64,000 nucleotides of DNA, from assembly GCA_018697195.1 (NCBI GenBank), contig CM031858.1, positions 81,351,133 to 81,415,132 of the forward strand. Direction: 5' to 3'. The translations under genes and the position numbers were made by a program. The DNA comes from Certhia americana (lineage: Eukaryota > Chordata > Aves > Passeriformes > Certhiidae). The stretch's first letter is position 1. Each line of letters starts with the position of its first letter. Positions 1-11,899 of the stretch are shown piece after piece. The notes under the pieces were generated by a model. It was not told where the DNA came from and did not search any database. It worked only from the letters and a program-made list of their open reading frames with translations.

Positions 1-351
1 TGACTCCTAAATTGGAATGGGCTTTTGGTGTAGAGGCAGCAAAGACAAAGAAAAGCACTCCTGCTCCCTGCTCCTCCCTGGACATACAGTGTCAATATTC
101 CCATAAAATAATGTACACTCAGTCAGTATTAAAAAATGCCCTCTACCTTCTGGCCTGTAGGCAGGAAGGTATCTATGCTTTATGGTACACTATAAGAGAC
201 TGTGCACTTGCTTTAAAAATGTGTCCCTCTGCATAGCGCTAACTGCACGAATGTGGAGAGCAGTTCTTCCTCAGCTGCAACCTCTGACTCCAAGGAACTC
301 TGCTGCTAGGTCTTGAAAGGGCTTTTTTGTCTTACTTTTTCTTCAAAACAG

Positions 352-507
352 GCCCTAGGGAAGGAGCTGAATGATTGCTATGCTGGATTAGTGGGGCTTC
401 GGGGGAAGAAGCCTGACCAGAATTTGAACTTGATGGAATTTGGAGAATTGATGGAAGATGTGATAGAGATAGATTCAGGTCCAGCTCATCTGAATGCCTT
501 GTTGTAA
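352..507 (+). CDS. Terminal coding exon of an unidentified gene (partial)
   Basis: A strong splice acceptor, a T-rich tract ending in CAG at 349-351, precedes 51 codons and a TAA stop at 505-507. The reading frame is open across the acceptor, so phase 0 is assumed. The peptide begins ALGKELNDCYAGLVGLRGKK and ends HLNALL. It is mostly polar and acidic in its second half (EFGELMEDVIEID), with no membrane segment, and looks like a soluble, partly helical C-terminal tail. I do not recognise the family. The rest of the gene would lie upstream of the window on the plus strand. It could be a chance ORF behind an acceptor-like sequence, but the balanced composition and the quality of the acceptor favour a real last exon. 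Confidence 0.42.
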   Translation, partial: ALGKELNDCYAGLVGLRGKKPDQNLNLMEFGELMEDVIEIDSGPAHLNALL

Positions 508-3500
508 CTCATTTGGCCACATTCACAGGCATGCTGTGTTTGCTATTTAGGAATGTAGCTGCCTACATAGGTTGTGATCAAACTGGACTCCATACCTGTA
601 ACTAATGAGATGTCAATGTGTTTTGTCACAGACCAGGAGTGGTAGCTTAGTCTCTAGAAAGGTGCACTGAGGACACAATTTTTGAGGTAGGTTGTTTTGT
701 CACAGGGACACAAAACAATCTAGTTTCATTTTATCTGAGGTAAGAAAAAATCAAGGTAGACCCAGTGAAAGCACTTTAGTCAGAGCTCCCGTGGGAAGAG
801 CAATGGGAATTTGGTACCTACTTCCTCTTTATACCTTCAGAAGCCTCCAGCACACCTTGCTTATTTTCTGGTTTCTTGCGTTTGGTACCAAAATTTATCA
901 AAGCCCAGTGAATAACAGAAGGCTAAATTTCGGAAAGTGAGGAGTGGAATGGGCTAATGAAGCTCTAAAACAAAGTTCCCCTTTCAGACCATCAGTGGAG
1001 CAGATGGTGACACCTGTGGCAATACATTTCCTTTCCTTCCCTTCCTGCCACTGCTGTATTCAAAGCTCATGAGGAAATTTCACATCTGGGCTGGTAGTTT
1101 GCCCAGAACTTCAGCAAAGCTATGCTAATGCTATTTGTTAGGGGGATTACAAGTTATTCCAACTGCACTAATGAACCGTTCTTCAGTTTTACTTCCAGGT
1201 GTTGAGCTTATAGATAGTTAACGATTTCTTTCCAGAGTCCTTAGAAAATTAAGAAAGTTTAGATGGGTGGCTAAGCCAAAGTAACAAATCTATGTCCTTC
1301 TGTAAAGAAAAAACCTTTCTTTTTCCTGTCTCCTTTGAGCAAAAAGCAGAAGGCAATTTTTAGGCATGGGTGTTTGCAAGAAGAAAGAGATGCAGGGGGG
1401 AAGGGATAAGCTTGCATATTGTATTTATTTGCAAGAACTGTGGTTGCAGTGCTCTGTGATGCTGCTTTGGAGAGCAGTGAGCTGTGAGAGCTCTCCCTGT
1501 CCATAGGACAACAGTAGAGTGGCAGCTCAGGGTAGGTTAGCAGTGCAAGGTAAGGTGATCCTATTGGATGGCTTGAATAAAATGAGAGGTTGTTACTGTC
1601 CTCCTGTCCCCTGTTTTCCTCACCCAGCTGGTTTAGCTCTGAAATCACGCAGAATTTTTTGTTCAGAGACACAGATATACCCTGGGTGAAAATTAAAGGG
1701 ACAGACTCACTCATGTGTGTTACCTGCTACAGATGAAACCAACCTCTGTCTCCAAGGGCAAGGTGAAGTAGAGGTGGCCTCCTGCTTGGGGCGTTCCTGA
1801 TGTGTACAGTTGTGTAACACACCTGTGTTTTCATATGTGATAACCAGAAGAATGTTCTCTCTTTACAGTGGCGTATAACAAATAGCTCCACCATTTTACT
1901 TATTTTTCTTACACTTTCTTTGTTGATAGAACTGTGCAAACACATCATTAAAATCTTTCTAAGCTGGAAAAATGGGAGAAAGAATGTCCTGCAGCAACAT
2001 TATTTGCTACTGCTTGTTTCCAACCCACCTTTTGCTGATGCCCCTTTGCTATGTAACACCAAAGCAGAGGGTAGCACTGCTGTGCTTGACTGTCTCAAGG
2101 CTGTTGCAAGCAACCACGAACTCATTCTGCTCACAGCCCAAGCTGGGCTAAAGCTGCATAGCCTTGTCAAATGTGTGTTTTGCTTAAACAATCTTAGCAA
2201 ATTATATCAGCTCGAAATCATTATTCATAGCAAAGTGGGACTGGGCTTGTACTGCAGTGACTGGCAGCAGGGCTAGAGGGCAGAAAGTTATGTCTTTTTT
2301 GCCTCTGAAAAAAACACTGCTAAGGCCGAGACCTAATTATCTGTTTGCATAACATGTCACTCTTGCACACTTTTTGCACATTAAATATCTGAGAGCAGCT
2401 ACCTATGGCTACCTAAGTGACTCCAGCTATGTAAGTGACTCCATGTGGAGCAGCAGAGACCACAAAACAGGAAGAGTTTTAGGATCTTTCCAGAAGGCCT
2501 GGGAATAAGGAAGCAGAAGGAGTCTGATAAAGCTGGAACAGACAAAAAAATGAAGTTACCTGGTGGGATGAAGAGGGAGCACACAGTTGGCTATGAAAAG
2601 GAAAAGTGGAGGAAGTAGGCACTGAAGAAAGCAGACTGGGGTGTTGGTTAATGAAAATCAGAATTGTGGCAAAAGTAGAGTGTTCCAGAACTTCAGCATG
2701 AAGCAAAAGTGACACTGCAAACAGGAGAAAAGGAGACCTGAGACTGACCCTTGAAGATCACTTTCACTAGTTCATGTTCATCCTCCCTTGTGCTGGTTTT
2801 CTTTACTGAGAATCTGTTGAGTAAGTCTCTTTGAGGACAGCCAGGTGGAAAATCAAATAGTTAAATAAAAGGTGGTATAGAAAAGAAAATAGAAAAGTGA
2901 AAGGGAGAGGTTAGGGAGGAAATGCACATAGGGGGTGCTCAGGTGAGGAAAACACTGGCAGTGCTGGTCTTCTGAAACTCACAGGTGTCCCATGCCTCTG
3001 CTCCACTTTACTGACTTAATGAGCCAGGAATCAGCCCTGACTGAACACTATATAATGTTAGCAGAGATGTCTCCATTAAAGAGAAGCAAAAGTTCAGCAG
3101 TACTAAGTGGAGGTAGAGCCTCTCTGTGAAGAGAGATAAAGGGAGATCTGCTTCAAAGGCGAGGCAGTGAGTCAGCACTGGAGAGGCAAAGCAGGGGATA
3201 TTTCTATTGCTGGGTGCCCAAGAGATTTGAGGAGATAAACACTTCTTGCTGTCACTAAGCCTTTCTCCATCACACTGTGAGCAGTGGCACTGTATGAGAC
3301 AGGTGGCCTTCTGTTGCTTCATGGCTGTTGCTGGGTGATTTGTAGATCATATGCCAAAGTTCAAAGTTAAATTCCCAGGATTTCCTCAACCCAAGATAAC
3401 GCCGGAAAGCAGCCAGCAAAACTGGTGAGATGATGGAAATTACTCCTCAGTGAGACGAAAGTTTCTTGCGGAAAAATTGCCAAAATTGGGATTTTTCTCA

Positions 3501-6314
3501 CTCACCTCTTTCCCTTGCTGAGCCCTAGTTTCATTGCCTCTCCAAAAGTACTTTTTTCTGCGGGGCTGATACCAAGTGGTACATACAAAGGGGACCGAAG
3601 ACAAACATGTCAGGATGTTTTAGTAGAAAGTCAAGGTAAAAAAATTCAAAGCAAGAGGTAAATCAGCAATGAATAAAGAGGAACAGTTAATTATTTCTTT
3701 CCCCCATGTAAATTGGGGAATGGTGAGTCTGATGTCAGGAAAAGAGATGGAAGAGAATGGAAAAGAAAGATGTCTGTATTAGTTCATGCTATAGTAAGAG
3801 GGAGGTGGGGAGGGATTGGCAGTTCCCTGCAGGCTGATGTGGTGGAGAGGGTACCATTCCAAGCCTTATTGCTTTCCAGCTGGCTCAGATTGATGGTGTT
3901 TGCTATTCCCATGATATCTCTGATAGCATCTGTCTCATGTACTAATGACAAGATGCTTCATTCACCACTCAAAAAAGGGATTAGGGCTCAAATCGCCATT
4001 CCAGCTTGTCACTCACCAAGGAATTAAAATCTTCTTTGAATGTGGAATTTACTGACCCTGCGGGAGAGCCTAAGACTAAGGAAATGATGCTTTAAACATG
4101 AGATCACTGAAATAAAATAACTCATTAGCTGGAGAGTTCATCTTTCCAGGCTGTGGCGGAGAGCCACTGGACAACATTACACAAGCACCACTCTCATGGT
4201 CCAGCTAGATCATCACAAATACCCCAGACATTTCCTTCTCTGAAGTAATAGCAGAGTATAGTACAGGAATACCAAGAGATGGCTTTTAAGGAGTTTATGT
4301 GGTTGTTATGGAAGAAGCTTTGATCTGTGTCTTTCCTAATGGAGCAAATTTTCTACTTCTTGTCCTGATTTGTCACTAACACCTGGCGATGGTCACAAAT
4401 CTGAGTCAGGGGCTGTGCAGAAAATCACTTTCAATTTCATCTGAGCAGAAGATTGGTGCTGATAGTGATGCCTTGAATGTACTTATGTAGATGTGCCCAC
4501 ATGGGAAGACAAGTGTCCTGTAGTACAAGCCCATGATCTCTGTCAGCTCAGCTGTGCTATGAGGTTTTACAGTAGAAGTGAGCTGGTACTGAACTAAATG
4601 AGCATAATGGTGGAGAGCAGCAGTATCTCAGGAAACTAGATGGTCGGACAATGATACACAGTCACTCTAGGAGCTCTGGGTTCCTCCAGGAATTACTGAC
4701 ATCTGTGGTTTTAGAAACTCTAAGGACCCTGCCTTCCTGCTCACCTCCCTGCTCTCCCCCCACCCCCAGCACCCCTCAGCTTTTGAAAACATGTCTTTAG
4801 AATTGTCCAGGAAATAAGATCTTTTAAGAAATGCACAGTGGATTCCAGGTCTTACTGATTTGCATTGTTGTTGGGGTTTTTTGGTGGTTGGTTTTGTTTG
4901 ATTTTATTTTTGTGGGGTTGGAGATTTTTTTGTTATTCTAGGTCTAGCTTCTCTTCATACTACACATAATTTTATTGAAATAATTCTGAACTTATATACT
5001 TTGGAATATAAATACAATTTGAGCCAAAATATGCTGCAAGTTTAAGCAATTGTGTTGTAGTTGGTGGAGTTACTATGGATTGATGAACAAGATATGACTC
5101 AAGGCTAAAAGCCCTTTTTTTTTTTTTTTGTCTCCTTCCATCTCTGGAATAATTTCTGCTAACATCTCCAGATAAGTGTTTCTCTCCAATTCTCAGATGA
5201 TGGAAGGCTCTCAGCCTGCCTTGAGAGAAGCCTGTTTCCATGTGATCACTGAAGTTTATGAAATCTCTTTGGAAGACTCAAACTCTCTCTTTGGAAGTCT
5301 TAAACTGTATCTGAGCTCCCCTAGGAATGAAGCATAGCTGGGTAACCTAGCTTGTGTCATGTCCACAGATCATCTCTCAGAAGGCAGTTCCCTGGATGGG
5401 CTATGCAACCTGAAAAATCTCCAGAGCCCACAGCAACTGACAGATCCTACAGCTCCTACAGGGCAGGACAGTAAGACAGCAAGCCCAAGCTAGCAGAACT
5501 CACAGTCCTCCTCAAGTTAGCCACAGCTGCCCTGCCTCCTTGTGCAAAGAAGAATTGTGGTTGCAGGGATGTTGAACTTGAAATCCCTGCCCCTGCCATG
5601 TGTGTCCATCCATGTTAAGGAGATTTTTCTCCCTCTTCGGATTCCGCCTATGTGTCTGTACATCTGCCTGCTGTTCTTCATTGTCCCAGGTCCTCAGCCA
5701 TTCATATAACTAGGTGTTCACTTACTGAAATCTCACACCAGAGAGCGATACTGGACCACAGTGGCAAGGGAAGCTGAAGCTCAGCTCTAGAAGTCCCCAG
5801 TCCAGAAAATGAAGTCTTGAAGCTCTTGAATATAACAGGTCACTTCTGTCACCAGATTTCAAAATGGCTAAATGAATCTGTTCAATTAATACACTTTTCT
5901 TTAGTTTAATATCACCCCCTAGTATCATTTGGTTTTCACTGTTCTATTTTCACTGTTATATTTTTCCAAACGAGTCTTGATTTCTTATCTCTTGCCCCCA
6001 AGTAGTCTTGCAGATGTAGCAAGAGACTCCACCACCATGGTCCTGGGAAAGTGACCAAGATGTATGTAGCTCAAGATGTGAATTTGTCAAGACGTCAGAC
6101 TTTAAATGTTTATCCCAAGGAGTTAAGGAATTTTTAAAGCTTTCTCTTACGTCTGTCTGGAAGTCAGACATGCAGCTACATGCAGACAGCAATACAGTTG
6201 CTTCTACCTTCCAGCAGTGGAGTTCAATGCTTGGTGGGAACAATTTCACTCCTGATGCCATATTTGTAGTAGATTGGTCAGAGGGAACAAGTTAGTTGGA
6301 AGTAAGACCAGACA
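508..6314. other. Intergenic or 3' flanking DNA, no gene recognised
   Basis: No ORF here resembles a known protein and none shows paired splice signals with coding-like composition. The first part may be 3' UTR of the exon ending at 507. There is G/T-rich low-complexity DNA near 4868-4940 and a poly-T run near 5108-5130. The remainder looks like unique non-coding sequence. Confidence 0.6.
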
Positions 6315-6672
6315 GATACTTTGAATGTTAATAAGTCACTTGGACTGCATGACATTTGCTTGAAAGTCCTGAAGGAATTCAAATGTGAAACTGTGAACTA
6401 CTGGCAGAGCTGCATAACCTGTCTGTCATTAGTATCTCCATGCCTGAGCACTGATGGATTGCTGGTGTAACCCATTCACTATGAAAAATTACTGGTGAGT
6501 CTGACTTCCATCCATAGTAAAAGACAGGTGTCTATTATAAATGGCAAGACTGAAGAATAGTCTTGGTAATAGTCTTGTGAGAAAGACTCAGTGTGAGTAC
6601 TGTAAAGGGAAATCCCACATCATTGCCATGCTCTTCTCTGGGAGGGTCTCAATAAGCACAGGAACTTACTAA
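6315..6672 (+). mobile_element. Degraded CR1-type LINE, reverse-transcriptase region
   Basis: The sequence follows the CR1 pol consensus in order. First comes a stretch meaning 'rises, is completed, leave the choice of product' that reads as CCTGAAGGAATTCAAATGTG near 6369. Next come a GTGAGTCTGACTTCC block near 6494 and TGTAAAGGGAAATCCCAC near 6601. The frame is broken by many stops, so it is an old fossil copy. It runs into the assembly gap. The match is from remembered consensus, not an alignment. Confidence 0.6.
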
Positions 6673-7072
6673 NNNNNNNNNNNNNNNNNNNNNNNNNNNN
6701 NNNNNNNNNNNNNNNNNNNNNNNNNNNNNNNNNNNNNNNNNNNNNNNNNNNNNNNNNNNNNNNNNNNNNNNNNNNNNNNNNNNNNNNNNNNNNNNNNNNN
6801 NNNNNNNNNNNNNNNNNNNNNNNNNNNNNNNNNNNNNNNNNNNNNNNNNNNNNNNNNNNNNNNNNNNNNNNNNNNNNNNNNNNNNNNNNNNNNNNNNNNN
6901 NNNNNNNNNNNNNNNNNNNNNNNNNNNNNNNNNNNNNNNNNNNNNNNNNNNNNNNNNNNNNNNNNNNNNNNNNNNNNNNNNNNNNNNNNNNNNNNNNNNN
7001 NNNNNNNNNNNNNNNNNNNNNNNNNNNNNNNNNNNNNNNNNNNNNNNNNNNNNNNNNNNNNNNNNNNNNNNN
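6673..7072. other. Assembly gap (400 N)
   Basis: A run of exactly 400 N. CR1-derived sequence flanks it on both sides in different orientations, so nested repeats probably caused the break. The round length suggests that the true size may be estimated. An apparent 162-residue minus-strand reading frame over it is an artefact of the Ns. Confidence 0.99.
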
Positions 7073-7225
7073 TTTAACCACCCTCTTGGTAAAGAAATGC
7101 TTCTTCATGCCCAGTTTGAACTTACCCTGGCACAGCTTTGAACTGTCCTGTCACTGGAACCAATGAAGAAGAGATCAGCCCCTCCCCCTTCACTTCCCTT
7201 CCATAGGAACCTTGAGAGAGTGGTG
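7073..7225 (-). mobile_element. CR1 LINE 3' portion, minus orientation
   Basis: Immediately after the gap the sequence reads as the reverse complement of the CR1 3' region: AACCACCCTCTTGGTAAAGA, then a cttcttcatgcccagtttgaact block, then a ccctccccctt stretch. The 3' terminal end of this copy must lie inside the gap. It appears to have inserted into the plus-strand CR1 seen on both sides. Confidence 0.6.
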
Positions 7226-7249
7226 AGTTTTTCCTCCAAACACAGCCTA

Positions 7250-7310
7250 TGTATTACTCCAAGGAGTAGTTTTATTTAGCATCTTCATAGATGACCTAGG
7301 GGAGTGACTG
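7250..7310 (+). mobile_element. CR1 LINE fragment, continuation of the older copy
   Basis: The stretch TTTAGCATCTTCATAGATGA near 7275 matches the well-conserved CR1 segment encoding the 'LFNIFIDD' region of the reverse transcriptase. It has the same orientation as the fragment at 6315-6672, which supports one older element split by a later insertion. Confidence 0.5.
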
Positions 7311-10160
7311 AACTCCCTGCCTCCCTTCCTCACAATGTTTTGGACAGCCCCAGAAGAGACAAGTGCTATGCCTTGACATTAGACAGATAGCAACACTGGG
7401 AACAGTGTCCCAGCAGCAGTGGTCCCTAGGCTGGTGGAAGATGCTTTGCAGGGTGCTGGTCTTCTTCTCTGTGCAGATAAAGCTGTAGAAATGAGGCAGA
7501 GTAGCACAGATGAGGTCAGCCTTCCTCAGGGAATGGGAGCATCCTTTGCCTTCTAGACCATTGCTAGAGGCAGGCAAGAAGCTGCCAAAGAATTAAGTGG
7601 GCAGGAACCATCACTTTGCCTTGCTTCGAGGATACTGGTAAGTTTTGATGGCCCTCACCAGCCTCTCCTGGGTCTGCCACTGCAACATCTTCCCATGATA
7701 CCAGGAAACCCATTTCACCTCAGTCCTGGGTTCTTAGTCACTGCCTGAGCTGTAATGGAGTCTGTCTTTCCCAGCTATGCCTGGCCATATTCATTGCTTG
7801 TCTGAACCCTGGCAATTAAGCAGATTTCCTGCTTGAACTCATACCTGCCTGGCAATCACTGGACTGTGACTGGCACTGACTGCCACCACCAGAAGTGACA
7901 CTGACCTACAAACCAGCTTCTCACCTGGACCTTGGACCTGCTTTGCCACCACAAGCTCACCTGATGATCTGGACTCTCAGTTGAACCCAAGTCCATCCCT
8001 GAGCCTGCCTGCTCTCACCTTGTAGGAGACTTGGACAAGACTTGTCTGCAGAGACCTTGTCCTGCCAACCTTTTCTTCCTTGTCTCCTGGATCCCAGATG
8101 CTTCAGAGCAGTTGTCCCACCTCTCTGCCCTGACAGAAGACAACTTTCCCAGTAAAACATGTTGTCCCTGCCCCACCACCTAAGTCCCACTCTTCTTCTG
8201 CAAGTCTATCCTTTTTTCCTGCAAGACCTCACTACAGCTCTTCCCTTCCCAGTATCTGTCTCAAGTCATCTGGAGCCCCAGTCATCTCAGACTCCTGTAG
8301 TGGAACCACCTAACTAGGCTAGGGTGGGAGCTGCAAGCTGAGTTGCCTCCTGAACAGTCCTTACCTGTATCTGTGGTGACAAATAAGTCATTAAGTTTCA
8401 GGGAGAAGAAGGCTGATGTACACCATGGTTACAGGGTACTTTATGTTGTTTTAAGCCCTGAAGGACAGGCTGGGAGGTATGGAAAAGGTTAAAAATACAG
8501 ATATTGTGAATCCCTGTCCCTGTGCTGGGTTGGAAGGGCACTGCCCCAGTATTGCTCTGAAGCACTGGGATCAGTGCTCATGGATTCTGTTGGATTAGCA
8601 CTGCCTCTTACAATCATTCTGCACTCAATGTACCTAACAGCAACGTGAAGGGAGGAGGTTGAAATGGGACTGAGCAGAATGCTTTGAAGCAGGTACAGTG
8701 TTCAGTGGGTGACCAGAGGTTTCAGGTGTGAGGGATTTTGACAAAGATGGGGAACATGGCTGGGAAGTACTTCTGGGGAGCTCAGTGTGACTGTTGTGTT
8801 AGCTGGAAAGTGAGGTGGGACACTGTACAGCATTGTCAGGAAGGCAGCCAGCAGATTCTTCAGTGATGGGGTAGCACTGTATGACCTCAGAGCACAAGTG
8901 GTCTGTGCAGCTGGTGGACTCCTCTGAGCCCCCTGGCTGTGCCAAGGAGAGCTCAGGGCCCCAGCTCTCCTGGGAGGCAGCCCACACCTTGTAGTTCCCT
9001 GCAGATTGGCTTGCCTGCCTATCTGCTGAGGCTGGGGGGTAGGAAAGTGTTGGCAGCTCACAGAATTATTAACAGAAGAAGCAGAAGGGTAATGGGGAAA
9101 GTCAAAGAGTGATTCCCCAGTGTCAGGCAAAAAACTGTGTCTGAAAAAAACTGAGCAAAATTTAGTGCTGGAAATCACTAGATTGAAGGGATCATGAGCG
9201 CTCTGAAAAGCTGCTATCACAGATGTTCTGAGTAAATGCTTGTGGTCAGTTTTAAAATATTGAGACAAACTGAACATTGCCATAGACTACAATATTAAAA
9301 GAGTAGTGCCATTTTAGGCCCTTTAGGTAAAGGAGCCTGACGTTCACATTTCAACAACTTCCTTTCACACATACTCCTGCTGATAAACCTCCACACCTTC
9401 AAAGAGTGGTGTGTTGGGTTCAAATGGCATCAAATCTTCCATCCCCCTAGATGCTTTTGGTGCCTCTGATAACAGAGAATGGGAAGTAAAGAGCTGTGCG
9501 GGGCTGGGTAACCTGAAACAGGAGTACAGACCTCCTCACCCAGCTCCTGTGGAAATCATCAGAGTCATTAGCCAGGGATATTGCGAAAAAGGGTTCACAC
9601 TAAAGCAAACACTTGAGAAACTGAGTATCCCAACTGAGTATGAAAGTGTGTAGGAAGAGCTAGTTCCCTCTGTGGTTCTTAGGATACTTGCTGGAAGATG
9701 GTGGACTTCTCTTTGGAGGGGCAGTGTTCCTTTGCAACCATACATCTGGCATCATCTGACTACAGAGCACTTTCTATTAGGAGTCCTGATCCTTTAGAGC
9801 TGTGTAAGCCTGTACTTGAAGAACTGTTGCTGTTCTGAGTGAGCCTGCTGTGTGTAGACTGAGGATGAGCAATAAGGGAAGAGAAAGAAAGACGAAAAGG
9901 ACAGCCCTTCTTGACAATGTCCCTTTACTGTAGTTACTCATGTGGTTGCCACTGCTATGAATTTGTGACACTGGCTGCCATGTCTGGCTCTTAAAAATTT
10001 TCTTATTCTATTGTTTTTCTGTGTACTGCTTATTCTGAGCCAGACATGCAAGAGACAGGATATTCATCATGCTAAACCAACCATAATTCAGAGGAGGAAA
10101 ACAATGCATTTTCCTATAGTATTTCTTACATATCACAGGCATCCCCAATGCTTGTGTGTG
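7311..10160. other. Intergenic DNA, no gene recognised
   Basis: Moderately GC-rich sequence. It holds a few chance ORFs of 60-190 codons, such as the minus frame at 8702-9283 and the plus frame at 9411-9653. They lack recognisable domains or convincing splice context. I see no RNA gene. Confidence 0.55.
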
Positions 10161-10164
10161 CCAC

Positions 10165-10450
10165 TGCAGTGGGCTGACCCCGGCTGGAGGTCAAACACCC
10201 CCCAAAACCCTTCTGTCACTCCCCCTTCACCGCTGGACAGGGGAGAGAAAATATAACAAAGGGTTTGTGGGTTGAAGTAAGGACCAGGAGAGATCACTCA
10301 CCAATACTGTCATGGGCAAAACATGCTTGAATGAGGGATTTTAATTGAATTTATTGCTAACAAAATCAGTGGAGGATCACAAGAAGTAAAATAAGACTTA
10401 AAAAAACACCTTCCCCACACCCCTCTCTCCTTCCTAGCTCTACCTCCTCC
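10165..10450 (+). mobile_element. Avian ERV LTR fragment
   Basis: The segment from about 10165 (TGCAGTGGGCTGACCCCGGC) resembles a class of bird endogenous retrovirus LTRs. It has a ttgtgggttgaagtaaggaccaggagagatcactcaccaat-type block, then AATTGAATTTATTGCTAACA, then an A-rich stretch and a CCTTCCCCACACCCC tract. The 3' half of the LTR is absent and no internal retroviral genes adjoin it, so it is a truncated solo remnant. The family is judged by eye. Confidence 0.6.
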
Positions 10451-11435
10451 ATAGCCTGAGACCAAAATTTCCAAGACACTAAGGCAGTTTTGGTAACATC
10501 ATGTTTCCATATTCTGTCAGTGTTGACTTTGACCAACATCTGGGTTGTCAGCTGGACAAAATGGGTGCAGCCTGGGTGAGAGAGGTGTAGGTGTTAAATT
10601 ACGGAGGTCCTGAAATGCACTAATGTGAACTTCATTAGTAGTGCAGCAGCTCTAGGGCCTCCAACAGCTGTCCTATGCCCAGTGCTCAGGGAGGGGAGGT
10701 CAGGGATTCTCAAACACACATGTGATACACAGTACGTGACATATTCCCTGTTAATGAGGAATGCAGGACAAGCCCTGCAGATGTAGCATCAGATGAATGG
10801 CAGATCAGGAGCAAGCCCTCAGTGAAATTGCTACTCATCAGTGCACTCCAGGTAAGGCTGTGGAAGAGGTCTCTTCTCTAAACCAAGCCACTCAGCAGGT
10901 GCCCCTCTCCATAGGAATGGATAATGCAGGGATTCTGTCTCTCAAAAACTTAAATGGAAAATAAGGAAGACTACTGTATTTTGTTCCTATATCTGGAAGC
11001 ATGTATAAGATAGTGATTGGAGAGAAGGAGAGAGAGGGACTGGGGAGTCAGGGAGCCTGGGCTGCTTTCCCAGCATTGTACTGTTACTGTAAATTATAGC
11101 AAGTCCCCAGGGACGTTTTCAGTTCTGACTTGTCTCTCAATTAGAGGCAACAGTCTCACATTTTCCACCAGAAGACTAGATTTTACAGGGTCCCTGTTCC
11201 TGTAGAGCAGAGGTTACACGACACCATTTATCCCAGTGCTGAGTTCTTGGATCTTAGACAGGTTTCTTTGATACACTCACATCACTCCTAGTGTAATGTT
11301 CCTGCCCATAGGGACTTTGCACGTTGAAGGCTGTTCCAAGTCACACCTTCCAGAATGGGTGTAAGGCACAGCCTTGAATGGCACAAGACCTTTAGGTCAT
11401 CAGCAAAACTCCCCACCTCTTATCCAGAAGCTCAG
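10451..11435. other. Intergenic DNA, nothing recognised
   Basis: Unique-looking sequence between the LTR fragment and the minisatellite, with no coding exon or RNA gene that I can support. Confidence 0.5.
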
Positions 11436-11558
11436 GCCATGGTTTCTGCCCCAAGAGGGTTCCTTGAGCCAGCCATGGTTTCTGCCCCAAGAGGGATCCT
11501 TGAGCCAGCCATGGTTTGTGCCCCAAGAGGGTTCCTTGAGCCAGCCATGGTTTGTGCC
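11436..11558. repeat. 36-bp minisatellite, about 3.4 copies
   Basis: Three consecutive 36-bp units begin GCCATGGTTT at 11436, 11472 and 11508. A 15-bp partial fourth unit runs from 11544. Units differ by only one or two substitutions (TTTCTG/TTTGTG and GGTTCC/GGATCC). Because 36 is divisible by three and the unit has no stop codon in several frames, long ORFs appear on both strands. In one plus frame each unit reads MVSAPRGFLEPA. I consider these ORFs by-products of the repeat. Confidence 0.93.
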
Positions 11559-11899
11559 TGGTCTCTGATGCTCACTGGCACAGGCACCTTTGGTTGCCAA
11601 GGACAAGCACTGGCAGCCCATGGTTGTTCTGATCCCTGCCATCAGGAACGGCCTCCTATTTGGCACAGCCCTGGAGCAGGGACCTTGTTCCAGCCCAGGA
11701 AGCTGCTTTGCTCCTTCAGCTGTAACGAGAGCCCAAGCTGGAGCAAAAGGCTGAACGAGGTGGGTCCGCCAGTGGCTCCCTGGGGGTTTATAATGCTACG
11801 GCTAGAGCAGAAACAATCCCACCCTGACTCCTGAAACACATCCCCCTCCATTAACAAGGTAGATGGATAGTCCTTTCCTCGCCCCTTTTCCCCTCTTTC

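Noticed and set aside
6620..7108. 162-codon minus-strand reading frame
   Set aside because: Made almost entirely of the 400 N gap.
8702..9283. 193-codon minus-strand ORF
   Set aside because: Serine- and proline-rich low-information composition, no domain, and no promoter or splice context.
9411..9653. 80-codon plus-strand ORF with fairly protein-like composition
   Set aside because: No family recognised, no clear splice signals, and within the length expected by chance in 64 kb.
11355..11834. 159-codon ORF containing repeated MVSAPRGFLEPA units
   Set aside because: The frame is open because of the 36-bp minisatellite. Other frames on both strands are open for the same reason.
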